A DNA stretch of 64,000 bases from Streptomyces sp. NL15-2K (GTDB lineage Bacteria; Actinomycetota; Actinomycetes; Streptomycetales; Streptomycetaceae). The stretch spans positions 5,375,501 to 5,439,500 of the forward strand of contig NZ_CP130630.1 in assembly GCF_030551255.1 (NCBI RefSeq), written 5' to 3'. The notes under the pieces were generated by a model, which worked only from the letters and a program-made list of their open reading frames with translations, ran no database searches and was not told the DNA's origin. Below are positions 24,068 to 35,113 of the stretch, one piece after another. Both the position numbers and the translations under genes were made by a program. Positions within the stretch are counted from its first letter, which is position 1. Each line of letters begins with the position of its first letter.

Positions 24068-26299
24068 ATGAGCCAGCAAGACACCCAGGCAACGATCCAG
24101 CACGCCCAGCCCTCAGTGGGGTCCATCGCCGCGCACCGCTCGCGCACCGTGGCCGGGTCGGTCTCCGACCTGGAACCCGACATCGACGCCGATCTCGACG
24201 CGTACGAGGAGACGCCGGTCGACGGCGAACAGCTGCCGCAGGGCCGTTTCCTCGACCGGGAGCGCAGCTGGCTCGCGTTCAACGAGCGCGTCCTCGAACT
24301 CGCCGAGGACCCGAACACGCCCCTGCTGGAGCGCGCGAACTTCCTCGCGATCTTCGCCAGCAACCTGGACGAGTTCTTCATGGTCCGCGTGGCCGGTCTG
24401 AAGCGCCGCATCGCCACCGGTGTCGCGACGCGCTCCGCCTCCGGCCTGCAGCCCCGCGAGGTGCTGGAGATGATCTGGGCCCGCTCCCGCGAGCTGATGG
24501 CCCGGCACGCCGCCTGCTACCACGAGGACGTCGCCCCGGCCCTGGCCGAAGAAGGCATCCACCTGGTCCGCTGGAACGAGCTGGCGGAGAAGGAGCAGGC
24601 CCGGCTCTTCACGCTCTTCCGGCACCAGATCTTCCCGGTGCTGACGCCGCTGGCCGTCGACCCCGCGCACCCGTTCCCGTACATCTCCGGCCTGTCCCTG
24701 AACCTGGCCGTCATCGTGCGCAACCCGGTCAGCGGCAACCGCCACTTCGCCCGGGTCAAGGTGCCGCCGCTGCTGTCCCGCTTCCTGGAGGCCTCCCCGG
24801 GCCAGTACGTCCCCCTCGAGGACGTCATCGCCGCCCATCTGGAAGAGCTCTTCCCGGGCATGGAGGTCCTGGAGCACCACACCTTCCGGGTCACCCGCAA
24901 CGAGGACCTGGAGGTCGAGGAGGACGACGCCGAGAACCTCCTCCAGGCCCTGGAGAAGGAGCTCATGCGGCGCCGCTTCGGGCCGCCGGTGCGCCTGGAG
25001 GTCGAGGAGTCCATCGACCGCGAGGTGCTCGACCTGCTGGTGCGCGAGCTGAAGATCACCGAGGCCGAGGTGTACCCGCTGCCGGGCCCCCTGGACCTCA
25101 CGGGCCTCTTCCGCATCGCATCCATCGACCGGCCCGAGCTGAAGTACAAGAAGTTCGTCGCCGGCGTCCACCGCGACCTCGCCGAGGTCGAGTCGGCGTC
25201 CGCGCCCGACATCTTCGCGGCCCTGCGCACCCGGGACGTGCTGCTGCACCACCCCTACGACTCCTTCTCGACGTCAGTGCAGGCATTCCTCCAGCAGGCA
25301 GCCGAGGACGACGACGTCCTCGCCATCAAGCAGACCCTGTACCGCACCTCGGGCGACTCCCCCATAGTCGACGCGCTCATCGACGCCGCCGAGGCCGGCA
25401 AGCAGGTCCTGGTGCTGGTCGAGATCAAGGCCCGCTTCGACGAGCACGCCAACATCAAGTGGGCGCGCAAGCTGGAGGAGGCCGGCTGCCATGTCGTGTA
25501 CGGCCTGGTCGGCCTGAAGACCCACTGCAAGCTGTCGCTCGTCGTCCGCCAGGAAGGCGACACGCTACGGCGCTACAGCCACGTCGGCACCGGCAACTAC
25601 CACCCGAAGACGGCCCGCCTCTACGAGGACCTCGGCCTGCTCACGGCGGACCCGCAGGTCGGCGCGGACCTGTCCGACCTGTTCAACCGTCTGTCGGGCT
25701 ACTCGCGCCGCGAGACCTACCGCCGCCTGCTCGTCGCCCCCAAGTCCCTGCGCGACGGTCTGATCTCGCGGATCAACAAGGAGGTCCAGCACCACCGTGC
25801 CGGACGTCCCGCCTTCATCCGCATCAAGGTCAACTCGATGGTGGACGAGGCGATCATCGACGCCATGTACCGCGCGTCCCAGGCCGGTGTGCCGTGCGAC
25901 GTCTGGGTGCGCGGCATCTGCGCGGTGCGTCCCGGTGTCGCGGGCCTGTCCGAGAACATCAGGGTCCGCTCGATCCTCGGTCGCTTCCTCGAACACTCCC
26001 GTGTGTTCGCCTTCGGCAACGGCGGCGAGCCCGAGGTGTGGATCGGCAGCGCCGACATGATGCACCGCAACCTCGACCGCCGGATAGAGGCGCTGGTCCG
26101 GGTCACCGACGCGGCCCACCGGGCCGCCCTCAACCGGCTCCTCGAGACCGGCATGTCCGACAACACCGCCTCCTGGCACCTCGGCCCGGACGGCGAGTGG
26201 AACAGGCACGCGACCGACCCGGACGGCCAACCCCTGCGCAACGTCCAGGAGATGCTCATAGACGCCCGGAGGCGCCGGCGTGGCACAGCAACACCTTGA
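24068..26299 (+). CDS. ppk: Polyphosphate kinase PPK1
   Basis: This 743-residue enzyme makes polyphosphate from ATP, or runs the reverse reaction. The N domain begins [20 protein letters not shown]; the catalytic phospholipase-D-like domains carry the autophosphorylated His in [20 protein letters not shown] and later [20 protein letters not shown] and [19 protein letters not shown]. The acidic N-terminal extension ([15 protein letters not shown]) is typical of Streptomyces. ATG 24068 has GCGGAAGAA 8 bases upstream; an in-frame ATG at 23933 would add 45 low-complexity residues. The CHAD gene overlaps its 3' end. Confidence 0.95.
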   Translation: MSQQDTQATIQHAQPSVGSIAAHRSRTVAGSVSDLEPDIDADLDAYEETPVDGEQLPQGRFLDRERSWLAFNERVLELAEDPNTPLLERANFLAIFASNLDEFFMVRVAGLKRRIATGVATRSASGLQPREVLEMIWARSRELMARHAACYHEDVAPALAEEGIHLVRWNELAEKEQARLFTLFRHQIFPVLTPLAVDPAHPFPYISGLSLNLAVIVRNPVSGNRHFARVKVPPLLSRFLEASPGQYVPLEDVIAAHLEELFPGMEVLEHHTFRVTRNEDLEVEEDDAENLLQALEKELMRRRFGPPVRLEVEESIDREVLDLLVRELKITEAEVYPLPGPLDLTGLFRIASIDRPELKYKKFVAGVHRDLAEVESASAPDIFAALRTRDVLLHHPYDSFSTSVQAFLQQAAEDDDVLAIKQTLYRTSGDSPIVDALIDAAEAGKQVLVLVEIKARFDEHANIKWARKLEEAGCHVVYGLVGLKTHCKLSLVVRQEGDTLRRYSHVGTGNYHPKTARLYEDLGLLTADPQVGADLSDLFNRLSGYSRRETYRRLLVAPKSLRDGLISRINKEVQHHRAGRPAFIRIKVNSMVDEAIIDAMYRASQAGVPCDVWVRGICAVRPGVAGLSENIRVRSILGRFLEHSRVFAFGNGGEPEVWIGSADMMHRNLDRRIEALVRVTDAAHRAALNRLLETGMSDNTASWHLGPDGEWNRHATDPDGQPLRNVQEMLIDARRRRRGTATP

Positions 26300-27407
26300 C
26301 CCGACGAACCCCCTCGCGGGGCCGGTGACGGGGGACGCCCTCGCGGGCTACCTGCGGGCACAGGCCACGGAGTTCCTCCGTGCCCTGCGGCTGCACCGGG
26401 AGACGGGCGGGTCCACGGCGAACGGATCCCATGGATCCAACGGCTCGGAGGATGCCGTCGACGCGGCCCGCGCCCTGCGCCGCGCGGTCCGCCGCATCAG
26501 CGGCAGCCTGCACACCTTCCGCCCCCTGCTCGACCCCGACTGGTCGGAGTCGATGCGCCCCGAACTGGCCTGGCTGTCGGGCACGCTGGCGATGGAACAC
26601 GCGTACGCGGCACGCCTGGAGAGGCTGCTGCTCGCGCTGCACAGGCTGTCCGGGGCGGTGTTTCCCGGCCAATCGGCGGGAGTGGCCGTGGGCAGTCGTT
26701 CCGCCGGGGCGGAGCCCGTCCCGAAGAAGGCGGAACCCGGCAACGCCGGCCCCCCGTCCCACCCTGCGCCGGCCCCGGACCGCGGCAACCTCACCGTGGG
26801 CGCGGCCAAAGCAGGCGCACTGCTCGAACGCCAACTGACCTTGGCGCGGACCCGAGCGCACTCCAGCGCCCTCCAAGCCCTCGGCTCCTCCCGCTTCCAC
26901 GCGGTCGCCGACAACATCGCCGTACTCGCCAGCGAGGTCCCCCTCACCACCACCGCACCCACCACCGGCCTGCACCCCATGGCGGCCGCCGCCGAGGAAC
27001 GCCTCACGGACGCGGTCGGCTCGCTCCCCCTCGTCACCGCCGGCAGCCCGTACAACGCGGCGGCGCTGATCCACGGCCTGTCCCCGGACCCGGCCCCGCA
27101 CCCGCAGGACGCCCCCTGGCACCAGGTCCGCCTGCTGCTGCGGCTGCACCGCTACGCCCGCGAGGTCCTGGACGGCGACCGAGGACCGGTCGACGTACGG
27201 CTGCTGGCCGCGGGCCAGGCCCTGGACCGGCACCGGGACGCCTCGGAGGCTGCGGCCGCCGCGGCCCAGGCCGCCCGGACGCCCCGTATCGCCCCGGCGA
27301 CGGCGTACGCGCTCGGCGTGCTCCACGCCGATCAGCGGCACGAGGTGGAGGCGGCGCGTTTCGCGTTCCAGCAGTGCTGGCAGAAGCAGACGGTCGGTAC
27401 CCCGTAA
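26280..27407 (+). CDS. CHAD-domain protein
   Basis: This 375-residue helical protein has the CHAD pattern of conserved His/Arg/Lys helices that bind polyphosphate ([60 protein letters not shown]). GTG 26280 lies inside the ppk gene (20-bp overlap), so the polyphosphate-binding protein is coupled to the enzyme that makes polyphosphate. A Pro/Ala-rich linker (about residues 140-180) splits the domain. Confidence 0.9.
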   Translation: MAQQHLDPTNPLAGPVTGDALAGYLRAQATEFLRALRLHRETGGSTANGSHGSNGSEDAVDAARALRRAVRRISGSLHTFRPLLDPDWSESMRPELAWLSGTLAMEHAYAARLERLLLALHRLSGAVFPGQSAGVAVGSRSAGAEPVPKKAEPGNAGPPSHPAPAPDRGNLTVGAAKAGALLERQLTLARTRAHSSALQALGSSRFHAVADNIAVLASEVPLTTTAPTTGLHPMAAAAEERLTDAVGSLPLVTAGSPYNAAALIHGLSPDPAPHPQDAPWHQVRLLLRLHRYAREVLDGDRGPVDVRLLAAGQALDRHRDASEAAAAAAQAARTPRIAPATAYALGVLHADQRHEVEAARFAFQQCWQKQTVGTP

Positions 27408-27433
27408 CCCTTGAAGGAGGCGGTGAACCAGCG

Positions 27434-27856
27434 GTGAACCATGCGGAGGAAACCCCCGTCCAGGCGGCCGGGTGCGTCCTGTGGCGCCGCTCCCCGGTCG
27501 ACGGTGAGCTTGAGGTGTGTCTCGTCCACAGACCGAAATACGACGACTGGTCGTGGCCGAAAGGCAAGCTCAAACGCGACGAGGACCCCCTCACCGGCGC
27601 GCTGCGCGAGGTCGAGGAGGAGACGGGCTACCAGGCCTCGCCCGGTGCCCGGCTGCCCGAGATGAACTATCTCGCCCACGGCCGCCCCAAGCAGGTCCGC
27701 TACTGGGCGGCCGAGGCCACCACGGGCACCTTCGTCCCGAATCACGAGGTGGACCGCATCCTCTGGCTGTCCCCGACGGCCGCCCGCAACCGCCTCACCC
27801 AACCGAGGGATCGCACCCTCGTCGACGCCCTTTTGCTGGCCCTGCACCTGACATAG
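27434..27856 (+). CDS. Nudix hydrolase (MutT-like)
   Basis: This 140-residue protein has a complete Nudix box, starting GKLKRDEDP and ending REVEEETGY, which binds Mg2+ and cleaves nucleoside diphosphate-X compounds. The order ppk-CHAD-Nudix-pst is the conserved Streptomyces arrangement. Start GTG 27434 is 13 bases after GAAGGAGG, a long spacing; an identical GTGAACCA 11 bases upstream is out of frame. Confidence 0.9.
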   Translation: MNHAEETPVQAAGCVLWRRSPVDGELEVCLVHRPKYDDWSWPKGKLKRDEDPLTGALREVEEETGYQASPGARLPEMNYLAHGRPKQVRYWAAEATTGTFVPNHEVDRILWLSPTAARNRLTQPRDRTLVDALLLALHLT

Positions 27857-27919
27857 TCGGTGGAATCACCCCGTGTCCTCGACGTAAGCGTTCCGTGACC
27901 TAACCACACCGACCGCAGG

Positions 27920-27963
27920 GGTTCACCCTCCGTTCACTTACGGCCATAGGCGGCTTCACCTGA
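27920..27963 (+). promoter_or_regulatory. PHO boxes of pstS
   Basis: Four consecutive 11-bp units read GGTTCACCCTC, CGTTCACTTAC, GGCCATAGGCG and GCTTCACCTGA. The first two and the last carry the TTCAC core. This is the PhoP-binding layout known for Streptomyces pstS promoters. It lies about 130 bp upstream of the pstS start. Confidence 0.85.
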
Positions 27964-28090
27964 TCTGCCTAATTTCGGCCTTACGCGGTGCGGACCGTGA
28001 GTCGAAGTACGGGTCCGCATCACCCAGACTTCGCAGACTCCGCACGCCGCCGAATTTCAGGACGGCGGCTCCTGGAAGGAACTCCCTCAA

Positions 28091-29215
28091 GTGAAGCTTC
28101 AGCGCATGAACCGGCGGGCCCTCACCCTCGGTGCTCTCGTCGTCTCCGGCGCCCTGGCCCTCACGGCGTGCGGCTCGGACGACACCAGCGACGGCGGCGA
28201 CAACAGCGCGGCCCCGAGCGCTCAGGCCGGCAACATCAAGTGTGACGACGCCAAGGGCCAGCTCCTCTCCGACGGCTCCTCCGCGCAGAAGAACGCGATC
28301 GACGCCTGGGTCAAGCAGTTCACCGCCGCCTGTGGTGTGCAGATCAACTACAAGGCCGGCGGCTCCGGCGCCGGTGTCACCGCGTTCACCCAGGGCCAGG
28401 TGCCCTTCGCCGGTTCCGACTCCGCGCTGAAGCCCGACGAGGTCGAGGCCTCCAAGAAGATCTGCTCCGGCGGCCAGGGCATCGACCTGCCGATGGTCGG
28501 CGGCCCGATCGCGGTCGGCTTCAACGTCTCCGGTGTCGACAAGCTCACCCTGGACGCCCCGACCCTCGCCAAGATCTTCAACGACAAGATCAAGAACTGG
28601 AACGACCCGGCGATCGCCAAGCTGAACCCCGGCGTCAAGCTTCCCGACCTCAAGATCCAGGCGTTCCACCGCTCGGACGAGTCCGGCACCACGGACAACT
28701 TCACCAAGTACCTGATCGCCACCGCCAAGAGCGACTTCCCCTACGAGGGCGGCAAGGCCTGGCAGGCCAAGGGCGGCCAGTCCGCGCCGCAGTCCTCCGG
28801 TGTCGCCGCGCAGGTGAAGCAGACCAACGGCGCCATCGGCTACTTCGAGCTGTCGTACGCCAAGGAGGGCATCAAGACGGTCGCCCTGGACACCGGCGCC
28901 GGCACCCCGGTCGAGGCCACCGTCGACAACGCCACCAAGGCCATCGCCGACGCCAAGGTCGTCGGCACCGGCAAGGACCTCGCCCTGGAGCTGAACTACG
29001 CGACCAAGGCCGAGGGTGCCTACCCGATGGTCCTGGTCACGTACGAGATCGTCTGCGACAAGGGCAACAAGGCCGACACCCTGCCGGCCACCAAGGCGTT
29101 CCTGCGCTACATCGCCTCCGAGGACGGTCAGAAGATCCTCGCCGAGAACGACTACGCGCCGATCCCCGACTCGATCATCTCCAAGGTCCGCACCACCATC
29201 GAGGGCCTGAGCTGA
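28091..29215 (+). CDS. pstS: Phosphate-binding lipoprotein PstS
   Basis: This 374-residue exported lipoprotein has a leader with lipobox LTAC (Cys about residue 27) and a Ser/Asp-rich linker. The phosphate-binding domain follows: GSSAQKNAIDAW, YKAGGSGAGVTAF, FAGSDSAL and RSDESGTTDNF. It delivers phosphate to the PstCAB transporter. GTG 28091 has GGAAGGA upstream. A PHO box precedes it and a strong hairpin follows it, so it is made in excess over the rest of the operon under phosphate limitation. Confidence 0.96.
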   Translation: MKLQRMNRRALTLGALVVSGALALTACGSDDTSDGGDNSAAPSAQAGNIKCDDAKGQLLSDGSSAQKNAIDAWVKQFTAACGVQINYKAGGSGAGVTAFTQGQVPFAGSDSALKPDEVEASKKICSGGQGIDLPMVGGPIAVGFNVSGVDKLTLDAPTLAKIFNDKIKNWNDPAIAKLNPGVKLPDLKIQAFHRSDESGTTDNFTKYLIATAKSDFPYEGGKAWQAKGGQSAPQSSGVAAQVKQTNGAIGYFELSYAKEGIKTVALDTGAGTPVEATVDNATKAIADAKVVGTGKDLALELNYATKAEGAYPMVLVTYEIVCDKGNKADTLPATKAFLRYIASEDGQKILAENDYAPIPDSIISKVRTTIEGLS

Positions 29216-29220
29216 CCTGA

Positions 29221-29264
29221 GTGCGGTCCGGTCCAGGGCCTTGAAACCCCGGACCGGACCGCAC
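29221..29264. terminator. pstS-pstC attenuator hairpin
   Basis: A perfect 14-bp stem GTGCGGTCCGGTCC/GGACCGGACCGCAC with a 16-base loop starts 5 bp after the pstS stop. Partial termination here would give more pstS than pstCAB mRNA. Confidence 0.85.
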
Positions 29265-29356
29265 CGTCCGGTGCACCGCCGCCAGGAGCCGCCGCACACC
29301 GCGTCCGGCTCCACCGGGCCGCACGGCACGTGTGGCTCCGCAGACCGGAGAACCCG

Positions 29357-30364
29357 ATGGACATAACCACTAAGAACACAGACGCTCCACCTCCCACCCC
29401 CCAGCCGTCCGTGGCCGAGCAGAAGCGCGCGGCCCGGGGCGCCACCCGACCCGGTGACCGGATCTTCCTCGGTCTTTCCCGTGGGTCGGGCATCCTGCTG
29501 TTGGTGATCATGGCCGCGATCGCGGTCTTCCTCACCTATCGCGCCTCGCTCGCGATCAGCAAGGACGACGTCAACTTCTTCACCGCCTTCGAATGGAACA
29601 CGGGCCTCGTCCCGCCGAGGTTCGGCATCGCGGTCCTGGCCTTCGGCACGGTGATCTCCTCGATCATCGCCATGGTCATCGCGGTCCCGATCGCCGTCGC
29701 CATCGCCCTGTTCCTCACCCACTACGCCCCGCGCCGGCTGAGCGGCCCCATCTCGTACGTGATCGACCTGCTCGCCGCCGTGCCGTCCATCGTCTACGGC
29801 CTGTGGGGCGCGCTGATCCTCGTACCGAACATGAACGGCCTGTTCGGCTGGCTGGACGAGTACCTGGGCTGGACCGGCATCTTCGAGTGGCAGGGCGGCG
29901 CACCCCGCTCGATGCTGACCGTCGGCATCCTGCTCGCGATCATGATTCTGCCGATCATCACCAACGTGAGCCGCGAGGTCTTCCGCCAGGCTCCGCAGAT
30001 GATCGAAGAGGCGGCCCTCGCCCTCGGCGCCACTCGCTGGGAGGTCATCCGCATGGCCGTCCTGCCCTTCGGCCGCTCCGGTGTGATCTCCGCATCGATG
30101 CTCGGCCTCGGCCGCGCCCTCGGCGAGACCATGGCCGTCGCGACCGTGCTCTCCCCGACCTTCGACATCCAGACCAGCCTGCTCGACCCGGGCGGCGGCA
30201 CCTTCGCCCAGAACATCGCCAGCAAGTTCGGTGAGGCCACCGAGATGGGCCGCGACGCGCTCATCGCCTCCGGTCTGGTCCTGTTCGTCATCACCCTGCT
30301 GGTCAACGGCGCGGCCCGCGCGATCATCGCCCGCCGCAAGGAGTACTCGGGGGCCAACGCATGA
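29357..30364 (+). CDS. pstC: Phosphate ABC permease PstC
   Basis: This 335-residue protein has six membrane helices and the permease coupling loop EEAALALGATRWEVIRMAVLP with GRALGETMAVA. ATG 29357 has GGAG 6 bases upstream. Its stop overlaps the pstA ATG. Confidence 0.95.
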   Translation: MDITTKNTDAPPPTPQPSVAEQKRAARGATRPGDRIFLGLSRGSGILLLVIMAAIAVFLTYRASLAISKDDVNFFTAFEWNTGLVPPRFGIAVLAFGTVISSIIAMVIAVPIAVAIALFLTHYAPRRLSGPISYVIDLLAAVPSIVYGLWGALILVPNMNGLFGWLDEYLGWTGIFEWQGGAPRSMLTVGILLAIMILPIITNVSREVFRQAPQMIEEAALALGATRWEVIRMAVLPFGRSGVISASMLGLGRALGETMAVATVLSPTFDIQTSLLDPGGGTFAQNIASKFGEATEMGRDALIASGLVLFVITLLVNGAARAIIARRKEYSGANA

Positions 30365-31416
30365 GCAACGCCACCATCGCCGACAAGCGCCCGAGCACCC
30401 TGCGCGGTGCGCGCCTGCCCAAGTGGTCGCCGTACGCGATCGCCGCCGGCTCCGTCGCCGTCGCGGTCGGCATCGGCCTGGCCGCCGGCCTGGACAGCAA
30501 GATCCAGTGGGGCCTGATCGCCGCGATCCTGTTCGTCCTCGGTACGTACGTCATCGGCTCCCGCGTCGAGGGCCCCCGCCAGGCCAAGGACCGGCTCGCG
30601 ACCTCGCTCGTCTGGGTCGCCTTCCTGCTGGCCGTGATCCCGCTGGTGTCCCTGGTCTGGTCGACCGTCTCCCGCGGTGTGAAGGTCCTCGACGTCTACT
30701 TCCTGACCCACTCGATGGGCCTGACCTCCGACGACGAGGTGGGCGGCGGCATCTACCACGCCATCCTCGGCAGCCTGGAGCAGGTCGGCCTCGCCACGGT
30801 GATTGCCGCGCCGATCGGTGTGCTCACCGCGATCTACCTGGTCGAGTACGGGCGGGGCAACCTCGCCCGGGCCGTCACCTTCTTCGTCGACGTGATGACC
30901 GGTATCCCGTCGATCGTCGCCGGTCTGTTCATCCTCAGCCTGATGCTGATGTTCGAGATGCAGCCCTTCGGCTTCGCCGGCTCGATGGCCCTGGCCATCC
31001 TGATGATGCCGGTCGTCGTCCGCTCCACGGAGGAGATGCTGAAGCTCGTACCGAACGAGCTGCGCGAGGCCTCCCTGGCGCTCGGTGTCCCGAAGTGGCG
31101 CACCATCCTGAAGGTGGTCCTGCCGACCTCCATCGGCGGCATCACCACCGGCATCATGCTGGCGATCGCCCGTATCGCGGGCGAGACCGCGCCGGTGCTG
31201 CTGCTGGTGTGGGGGAACTCGCTCATCAACAGCAACCCCTTCGAGGGTGCGCAGCAGTCGCTGCCGCTGTACATCTATCAGCAGTACGGCGCTGGTGCGG
31301 GTCCGGCGTACGACCGTGCGTGGGCGGCGTCGCTGACGCTGATCGCCTTCGTGATGATCCTCAACCTGGCGGCTCGCGGGATTGCCCGCTGGAAGGCCCC
31401 GAAGACCGGTCGCTGA
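30361..31416 (+). CDS. pstA: Phosphate ABC permease PstA
   Basis: This 351-residue protein has two extra N-terminal helices before the six-helix permease core. The EAA loop is LREASLALGVPKWRTILKVV, followed by ARIAGETAPVLLL. ATG 30361 overlaps the pstC stop (ATGA). Confidence 0.95.
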   Translation: MSNATIADKRPSTLRGARLPKWSPYAIAAGSVAVAVGIGLAAGLDSKIQWGLIAAILFVLGTYVIGSRVEGPRQAKDRLATSLVWVAFLLAVIPLVSLVWSTVSRGVKVLDVYFLTHSMGLTSDDEVGGGIYHAILGSLEQVGLATVIAAPIGVLTAIYLVEYGRGNLARAVTFFVDVMTGIPSIVAGLFILSLMLMFEMQPFGFAGSMALAILMMPVVVRSTEEMLKLVPNELREASLALGVPKWRTILKVVLPTSIGGITTGIMLAIARIAGETAPVLLLVWGNSLINSNPFEGAQQSLPLYIYQQYGAGAGPAYDRAWAASLTLIAFVMILNLAARGIARWKAPKTGR

Positions 31417-31463
31417 CGCGGCCATCGGCGACTGATCTGACGATCTGGAAGTGAAGTAGAGAC

Positions 31464-32240
31464 ATGGCCAAGCGAATCGACGTAAGCGGGCTCACCGCCT
31501 ACTACGGATCCCACAAGGCGATCGAGGACATCTCGATGACGGTCGAGCCGCGTTCGGTGACGGCCTTCATCGGCCCGTCCGGCTGCGGCAAGTCGACGTT
31601 CCTGCGCACCCTGAACCGTATGCACGAGGTGACGTCGGGCGGCCGGGTCGAGGGCAAGGTCCTCCTCGACGACGAAGACCTGTACGGCGCCGGGATCGAC
31701 CCGGTGTCCGTGCGGCGTGAGGTCGGCATGGTGTTCCAGCGGCCGAACCCGTTCCCGACGATGTCGATCTTCGACAACGTGGCGGCGGGGCTGCGGCTGA
31801 ACGGCAACTACAAGAAGAGCGAGCTGAGCGACGTCGTCGAGAAGTCGCTCAAGGGCGCGAACCTCTGGAACGAGGTGAAGGACCGCCTGAACAAGCCCGG
31901 TTCGGGTCTCTCGGGTGGTCAGCAGCAGCGCCTGTGCATCGCTCGCGCGATCGCGGTGGAGCCGAACGTCCTGCTGATGGACGAGCCGTGCTCGGCCCTG
32001 GACCCGATCTCGACGCTGGCCATCGAGGACCTGATCGGCGAACTGAAGGAACGGTTCACGATCGTCATCGTGACGCACAACATGCAGCAGGCGGCGCGGG
32101 TGTCCGACCGTACGGCGTTCTTCAACCTGTCGGCGGTCGGCCAGCCCGGCAAGCTGATCGAGATCGACGAGACGGAGCGCATCTTCTCCAACCCGTCGGT
32201 CCAGGCGACGGAGGACTACATCTCCGGCCGCTTCGGCTAG
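31464..32240 (+). CDS. pstB: Phosphate ABC ATPase PstB
   Basis: This 258-residue ATPase has Walker A GPSGCGKS (37-44), signature [16 protein letters not shown], Walker [13 protein letters not shown] and switch [13 protein letters not shown]. It is the last gene of the pst operon and is followed by a GC-rich hairpin. Confidence 0.96.
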   Translation: MAKRIDVSGLTAYYGSHKAIEDISMTVEPRSVTAFIGPSGCGKSTFLRTLNRMHEVTSGGRVEGKVLLDDEDLYGAGIDPVSVRREVGMVFQRPNPFPTMSIFDNVAAGLRLNGNYKKSELSDVVEKSLKGANLWNEVKDRLNKPGSGLSGGQQQRLCIARAIAVEPNVLLMDEPCSALDPISTLAIEDLIGELKERFTIVIVTHNMQQAARVSDRTAFFNLSAVGQPGKLIEIDETERIFSNPSVQATEDYISGRFG

Positions 32241-32293
32241 ACCGCCACTCGAACCCCTCGCGGTGCTGCATGGCGGTGCCACCGCGAGGTCCC

Positions 32294-32329
32294 AAGGGCC
32301 CGCCCCTGGTTTCCGGGGGCGGGCCCCTT
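32294..32329. terminator. pst operon terminator
   Basis: GGGCCCGCCCC pairs with GGGGCGGGCCC across a 9-base loop, with flanking AA/TT pairs and one bulged G. It lies 54 bp after the pstB stop. Confidence 0.75.
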
Positions 32330-32337
32330 GTGTTCGT

Positions 32338-32560
32338 GCGGGTGCCTCCGGCGGTGGGGCGGGAGGCCTGCGGCGGCCTACGCGGGTGCCTCCGGCGGTG
32401 GGGCCGGGGTGCGGAGTCCTGCGCGGGTGCCTCCGGCGGTGGGGCCGGGGTGGGGAGTCCTGCGCGAGTGCCTCCGGCGGTGGGGCCCGGGTGCGGAGTC
32501 CTGCGCGGGTGCCTCCGGCGGTGAGGCCCGGGTGTGGAGGCCTGCGGCGGCCTGTGCGGG
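32338..32560. repeat. 41-bp tandem repeat array
   Basis: Five units begin GCGGGTGCCTCCGGCGGTG (32338, 32382, 32423, 32464, 32505; the fourth has GCGAGT), with period 41 except at the ends. A truncated unit follows at 32556. This is the first part of a 1.0-kb gene-free stretch between pstB and the Pit gene; frames through it are open only because of base composition. Confidence 0.85.
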
Positions 32561-32806
32561 TGTGGTGGGGTGCGCGTAGCGCCTACTGCTTTGTCGGGGG
32601 TCGGGGCCGTGTCGGGGGGTGTCCGTCCTCGGAACGGCGCGGAATCGGTCACCTACCAACTCGCCCGTGTTGACGCGCCAACCGCTGCGGGCGGACACCC
32701 CCCGACACGTCCCCTTCCCGCCGTGGGCGACTGCGGGTACGTGGTCCGTCCGCGCCGGCGGAGCGCAGCCCGCCCGCGTCAGCCGCGGCCAGCCCGTCCG
32801 CCCAGC

Positions 32807-32974
32807 TGCGCGCACCCCGTCCACACCAGCCGCGCGCACCCCGTCCACACCAGCCGCGCGCACCCCGTCCACACCAGCCGCGCGCACCCCGTCCACACCA
32901 GCCGCGCGCACCCCGTCCACACCAGCCGCGCGCACCCCGTCCACACCAGCCGCGCGCACCCCGTCCACACCAGC
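32807..32974. repeat. 24-bp tandem repeat array, 7 copies
   Basis: Seven near-perfect units contain GCGCACCCCGTCCACACCAG. The period is a multiple of 3, so long open frames appear on both strands, but they lack ribosome sites and conservation. The array is bracketed by copies of AGCCGCGGCCAGCCCGTCCG, a motif related to the 25-bp array near 37 kb. From 32561 to 32780 I see nothing defined. Confidence 0.9.
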
Positions 32975-33018
32975 CGCGGCCAGCCCGTCCGCCCAGCCGC
33001 GTCAGCCGCGGCCAGCCC

Positions 33019-33117
33019 ATCCGCCCAGCTGCGGGCATTCGTGCCGCCTGGGGCGGCACGGGTGGGCGCAGGCGGCACCCCGTCAGCGCCGGGCCGCGCG
33101 TCCCACCCCGCCCAGCC
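33019..33117. repeat. 99-bp dispersed repeat, copy A
   Basis: This block from ATCCGCCCAGC through GCGGGCATTCGTGCCGCC to CGCCCAGCC recurs almost unchanged at 37185-37284. It contains a perfect hairpin GTGCCGCC-TGG-GGCGGCAC (33041-33059). Both copies lie in non-coding DNA at the end of a tandem array. Confidence 0.88.
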
Positions 33118-33174
33118 GAAGAGCGCGGGCCTGCCGACCGAGTCGGGTGGTGGGGTGGGCGCAGGTCCGGGGGT

Positions 33175-33193
33175 CTGGGGGCGGAGCCCCCAG
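33175..33193. terminator. Terminator of pit operon
   Basis: CTGGGGGC-GGA-GCCCCCAG forms a perfect 8-bp stem with a 3-base loop. It lies 60 bp after the stop of the minus-strand Pit gene. Confidence 0.7.
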
Positions 33194-33252
33194 CGAGGCC
33201 CGCGCCCGCGCCGGGTGGCCGGAACACGGACGGCGCCCGGTGCACCCGCGTC

Positions 33253-34251
<999 letters not shown>

Positions 34252-34259
34252 GGAAGCGG

Positions 34260-34880
34260 TCAGGACTCCTTGACGGCGATGGTCTCCACCGTGTTCGCCA
34301 CGTGCTCGAACGCGTCGGCCGCTTCCTCCAGCACATCCACGATCTGCTTGAGCTTGAGCACCTCGATGGCCTCGTACTTGCCGTTGAAGAGGTGCGCAAG
34401 AAGCTTTCTGTGGATCTGGTCGGCCTGGTTCTCCAGCCGGTTGACCTCGATCCAGTACTCGGTGAGGTTGTCCATCGTGCGCAGACTCGGCATGGCTTCG
34501 GCCGTCAGTTCGGCTGCCCGAGCCAGTACCTCGATCTGCTGCTCGACGCCCTTGGGCAGTTCTTCGACGTTATAGAGGACGACCAGGTCGACGGCTTCCT
34601 CCATGAAGTCCATGATGTCGTCGAGGGAGGACGCGAGGTTGTAGATGTCCTCGCGGTCGAACGGCGTGATGAACGAGGAGTTCAACTGGTGGAAGATCGC
34701 GTGCGTCGCGTCGTCACCTGCGTGTTCCGCGGCCCGCATACGCTCTGCGATCTCGGCCCGGCCGGCGGTGTCCGCCCCGAGCAGTTCCATGAGGAGTTTC
34801 GAGCCAGTGACGATGTTGTCCGCGGACGCGGCGAACATGTCGTAGAAGCTCGTCTCCCTGGGGGTCAGACGAAAGCGCAC
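34260..34880 (-). CDS. DUF47 / PhoU-like accessory protein
   Basis: This 206-residue helical protein has the DUF47 pattern (YDMFAASADNIVTGSKLL, TPFDREDIYNLASSLDDIMD, DVLEEAADAFEHVANTVETI) with acidic E/DxxxD metal-binding helices as in PhoU. It is encoded directly upstream of the Pit gene and probably controls that transporter. GTG 34880 has GAGGACC upstream. Confidence 0.92.
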   Translation of the reverse strand: MRFRLTPRETSFYDMFAASADNIVTGSKLLMELLGADTAGRAEIAERMRAAEHAGDDATHAIFHQLNSSFITPFDREDIYNLASSLDDIMDFMEEAVDLVVLYNVEELPKGVEQQIEVLARAAELTAEAMPSLRTMDNLTEYWIEVNRLENQADQIHRKLLAHLFNGKYEAIEVLKLKQIVDVLEEAADAFEHVANTVETIAVKES

Positions 34881-34915
34881 TTGGGGTCCTCGGGGTGCTT
34901 CGGTTTGGGTCAGGC

Positions 34916-34932
34916 TGATGCTAGGCGCATCA
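34916..34932. promoter_or_regulatory. Small palindrome upstream of DUF47-pit operon
   Basis: TGATGC-TAGGC-GCATCA is a perfect 6-bp inverted repeat with a 5-bp spacer, 36 bp upstream of the DUF47 start. It may be an operator; nothing else supports it. Confidence 0.35.
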
Positions 34933-35068
34933 TCCGGCCACGGCTAATGGGCCGTCCCCCAGTGTCGCCCATCAGGCAGGGTGGTCGGCAGGGGGGCCGC
35001 CCAGTGGTCCAGTCCAGCCTCTGTTCGCCACATCGGCCACAGGCCCTATACCCGGGAAAGTTCGGTAC

Positions 35069-35091
35069 GATATACCCAGCCGGGGTATATC
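35069..35091. promoter_or_regulatory. CsoR-type operator
   Basis: GATATACCC-AGCCG-GGGTATATC is a perfect 9-bp inverted repeat with the TACCC...GGGTA core of CsoR-family sites. It ends 22 bp before the regulator's ATG, which points to autoregulation. Confidence 0.75.
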
Positions 35092-35113
35092 TCTGGAGCA
35101 CGTGGAGGACGCC

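Noticed and set aside
32807..32974. 24-bp array as a possible CRISPR
   Set aside because: Units are directly joined with no unique spacers and there are no cas genes; it is a simple tandem repeat.
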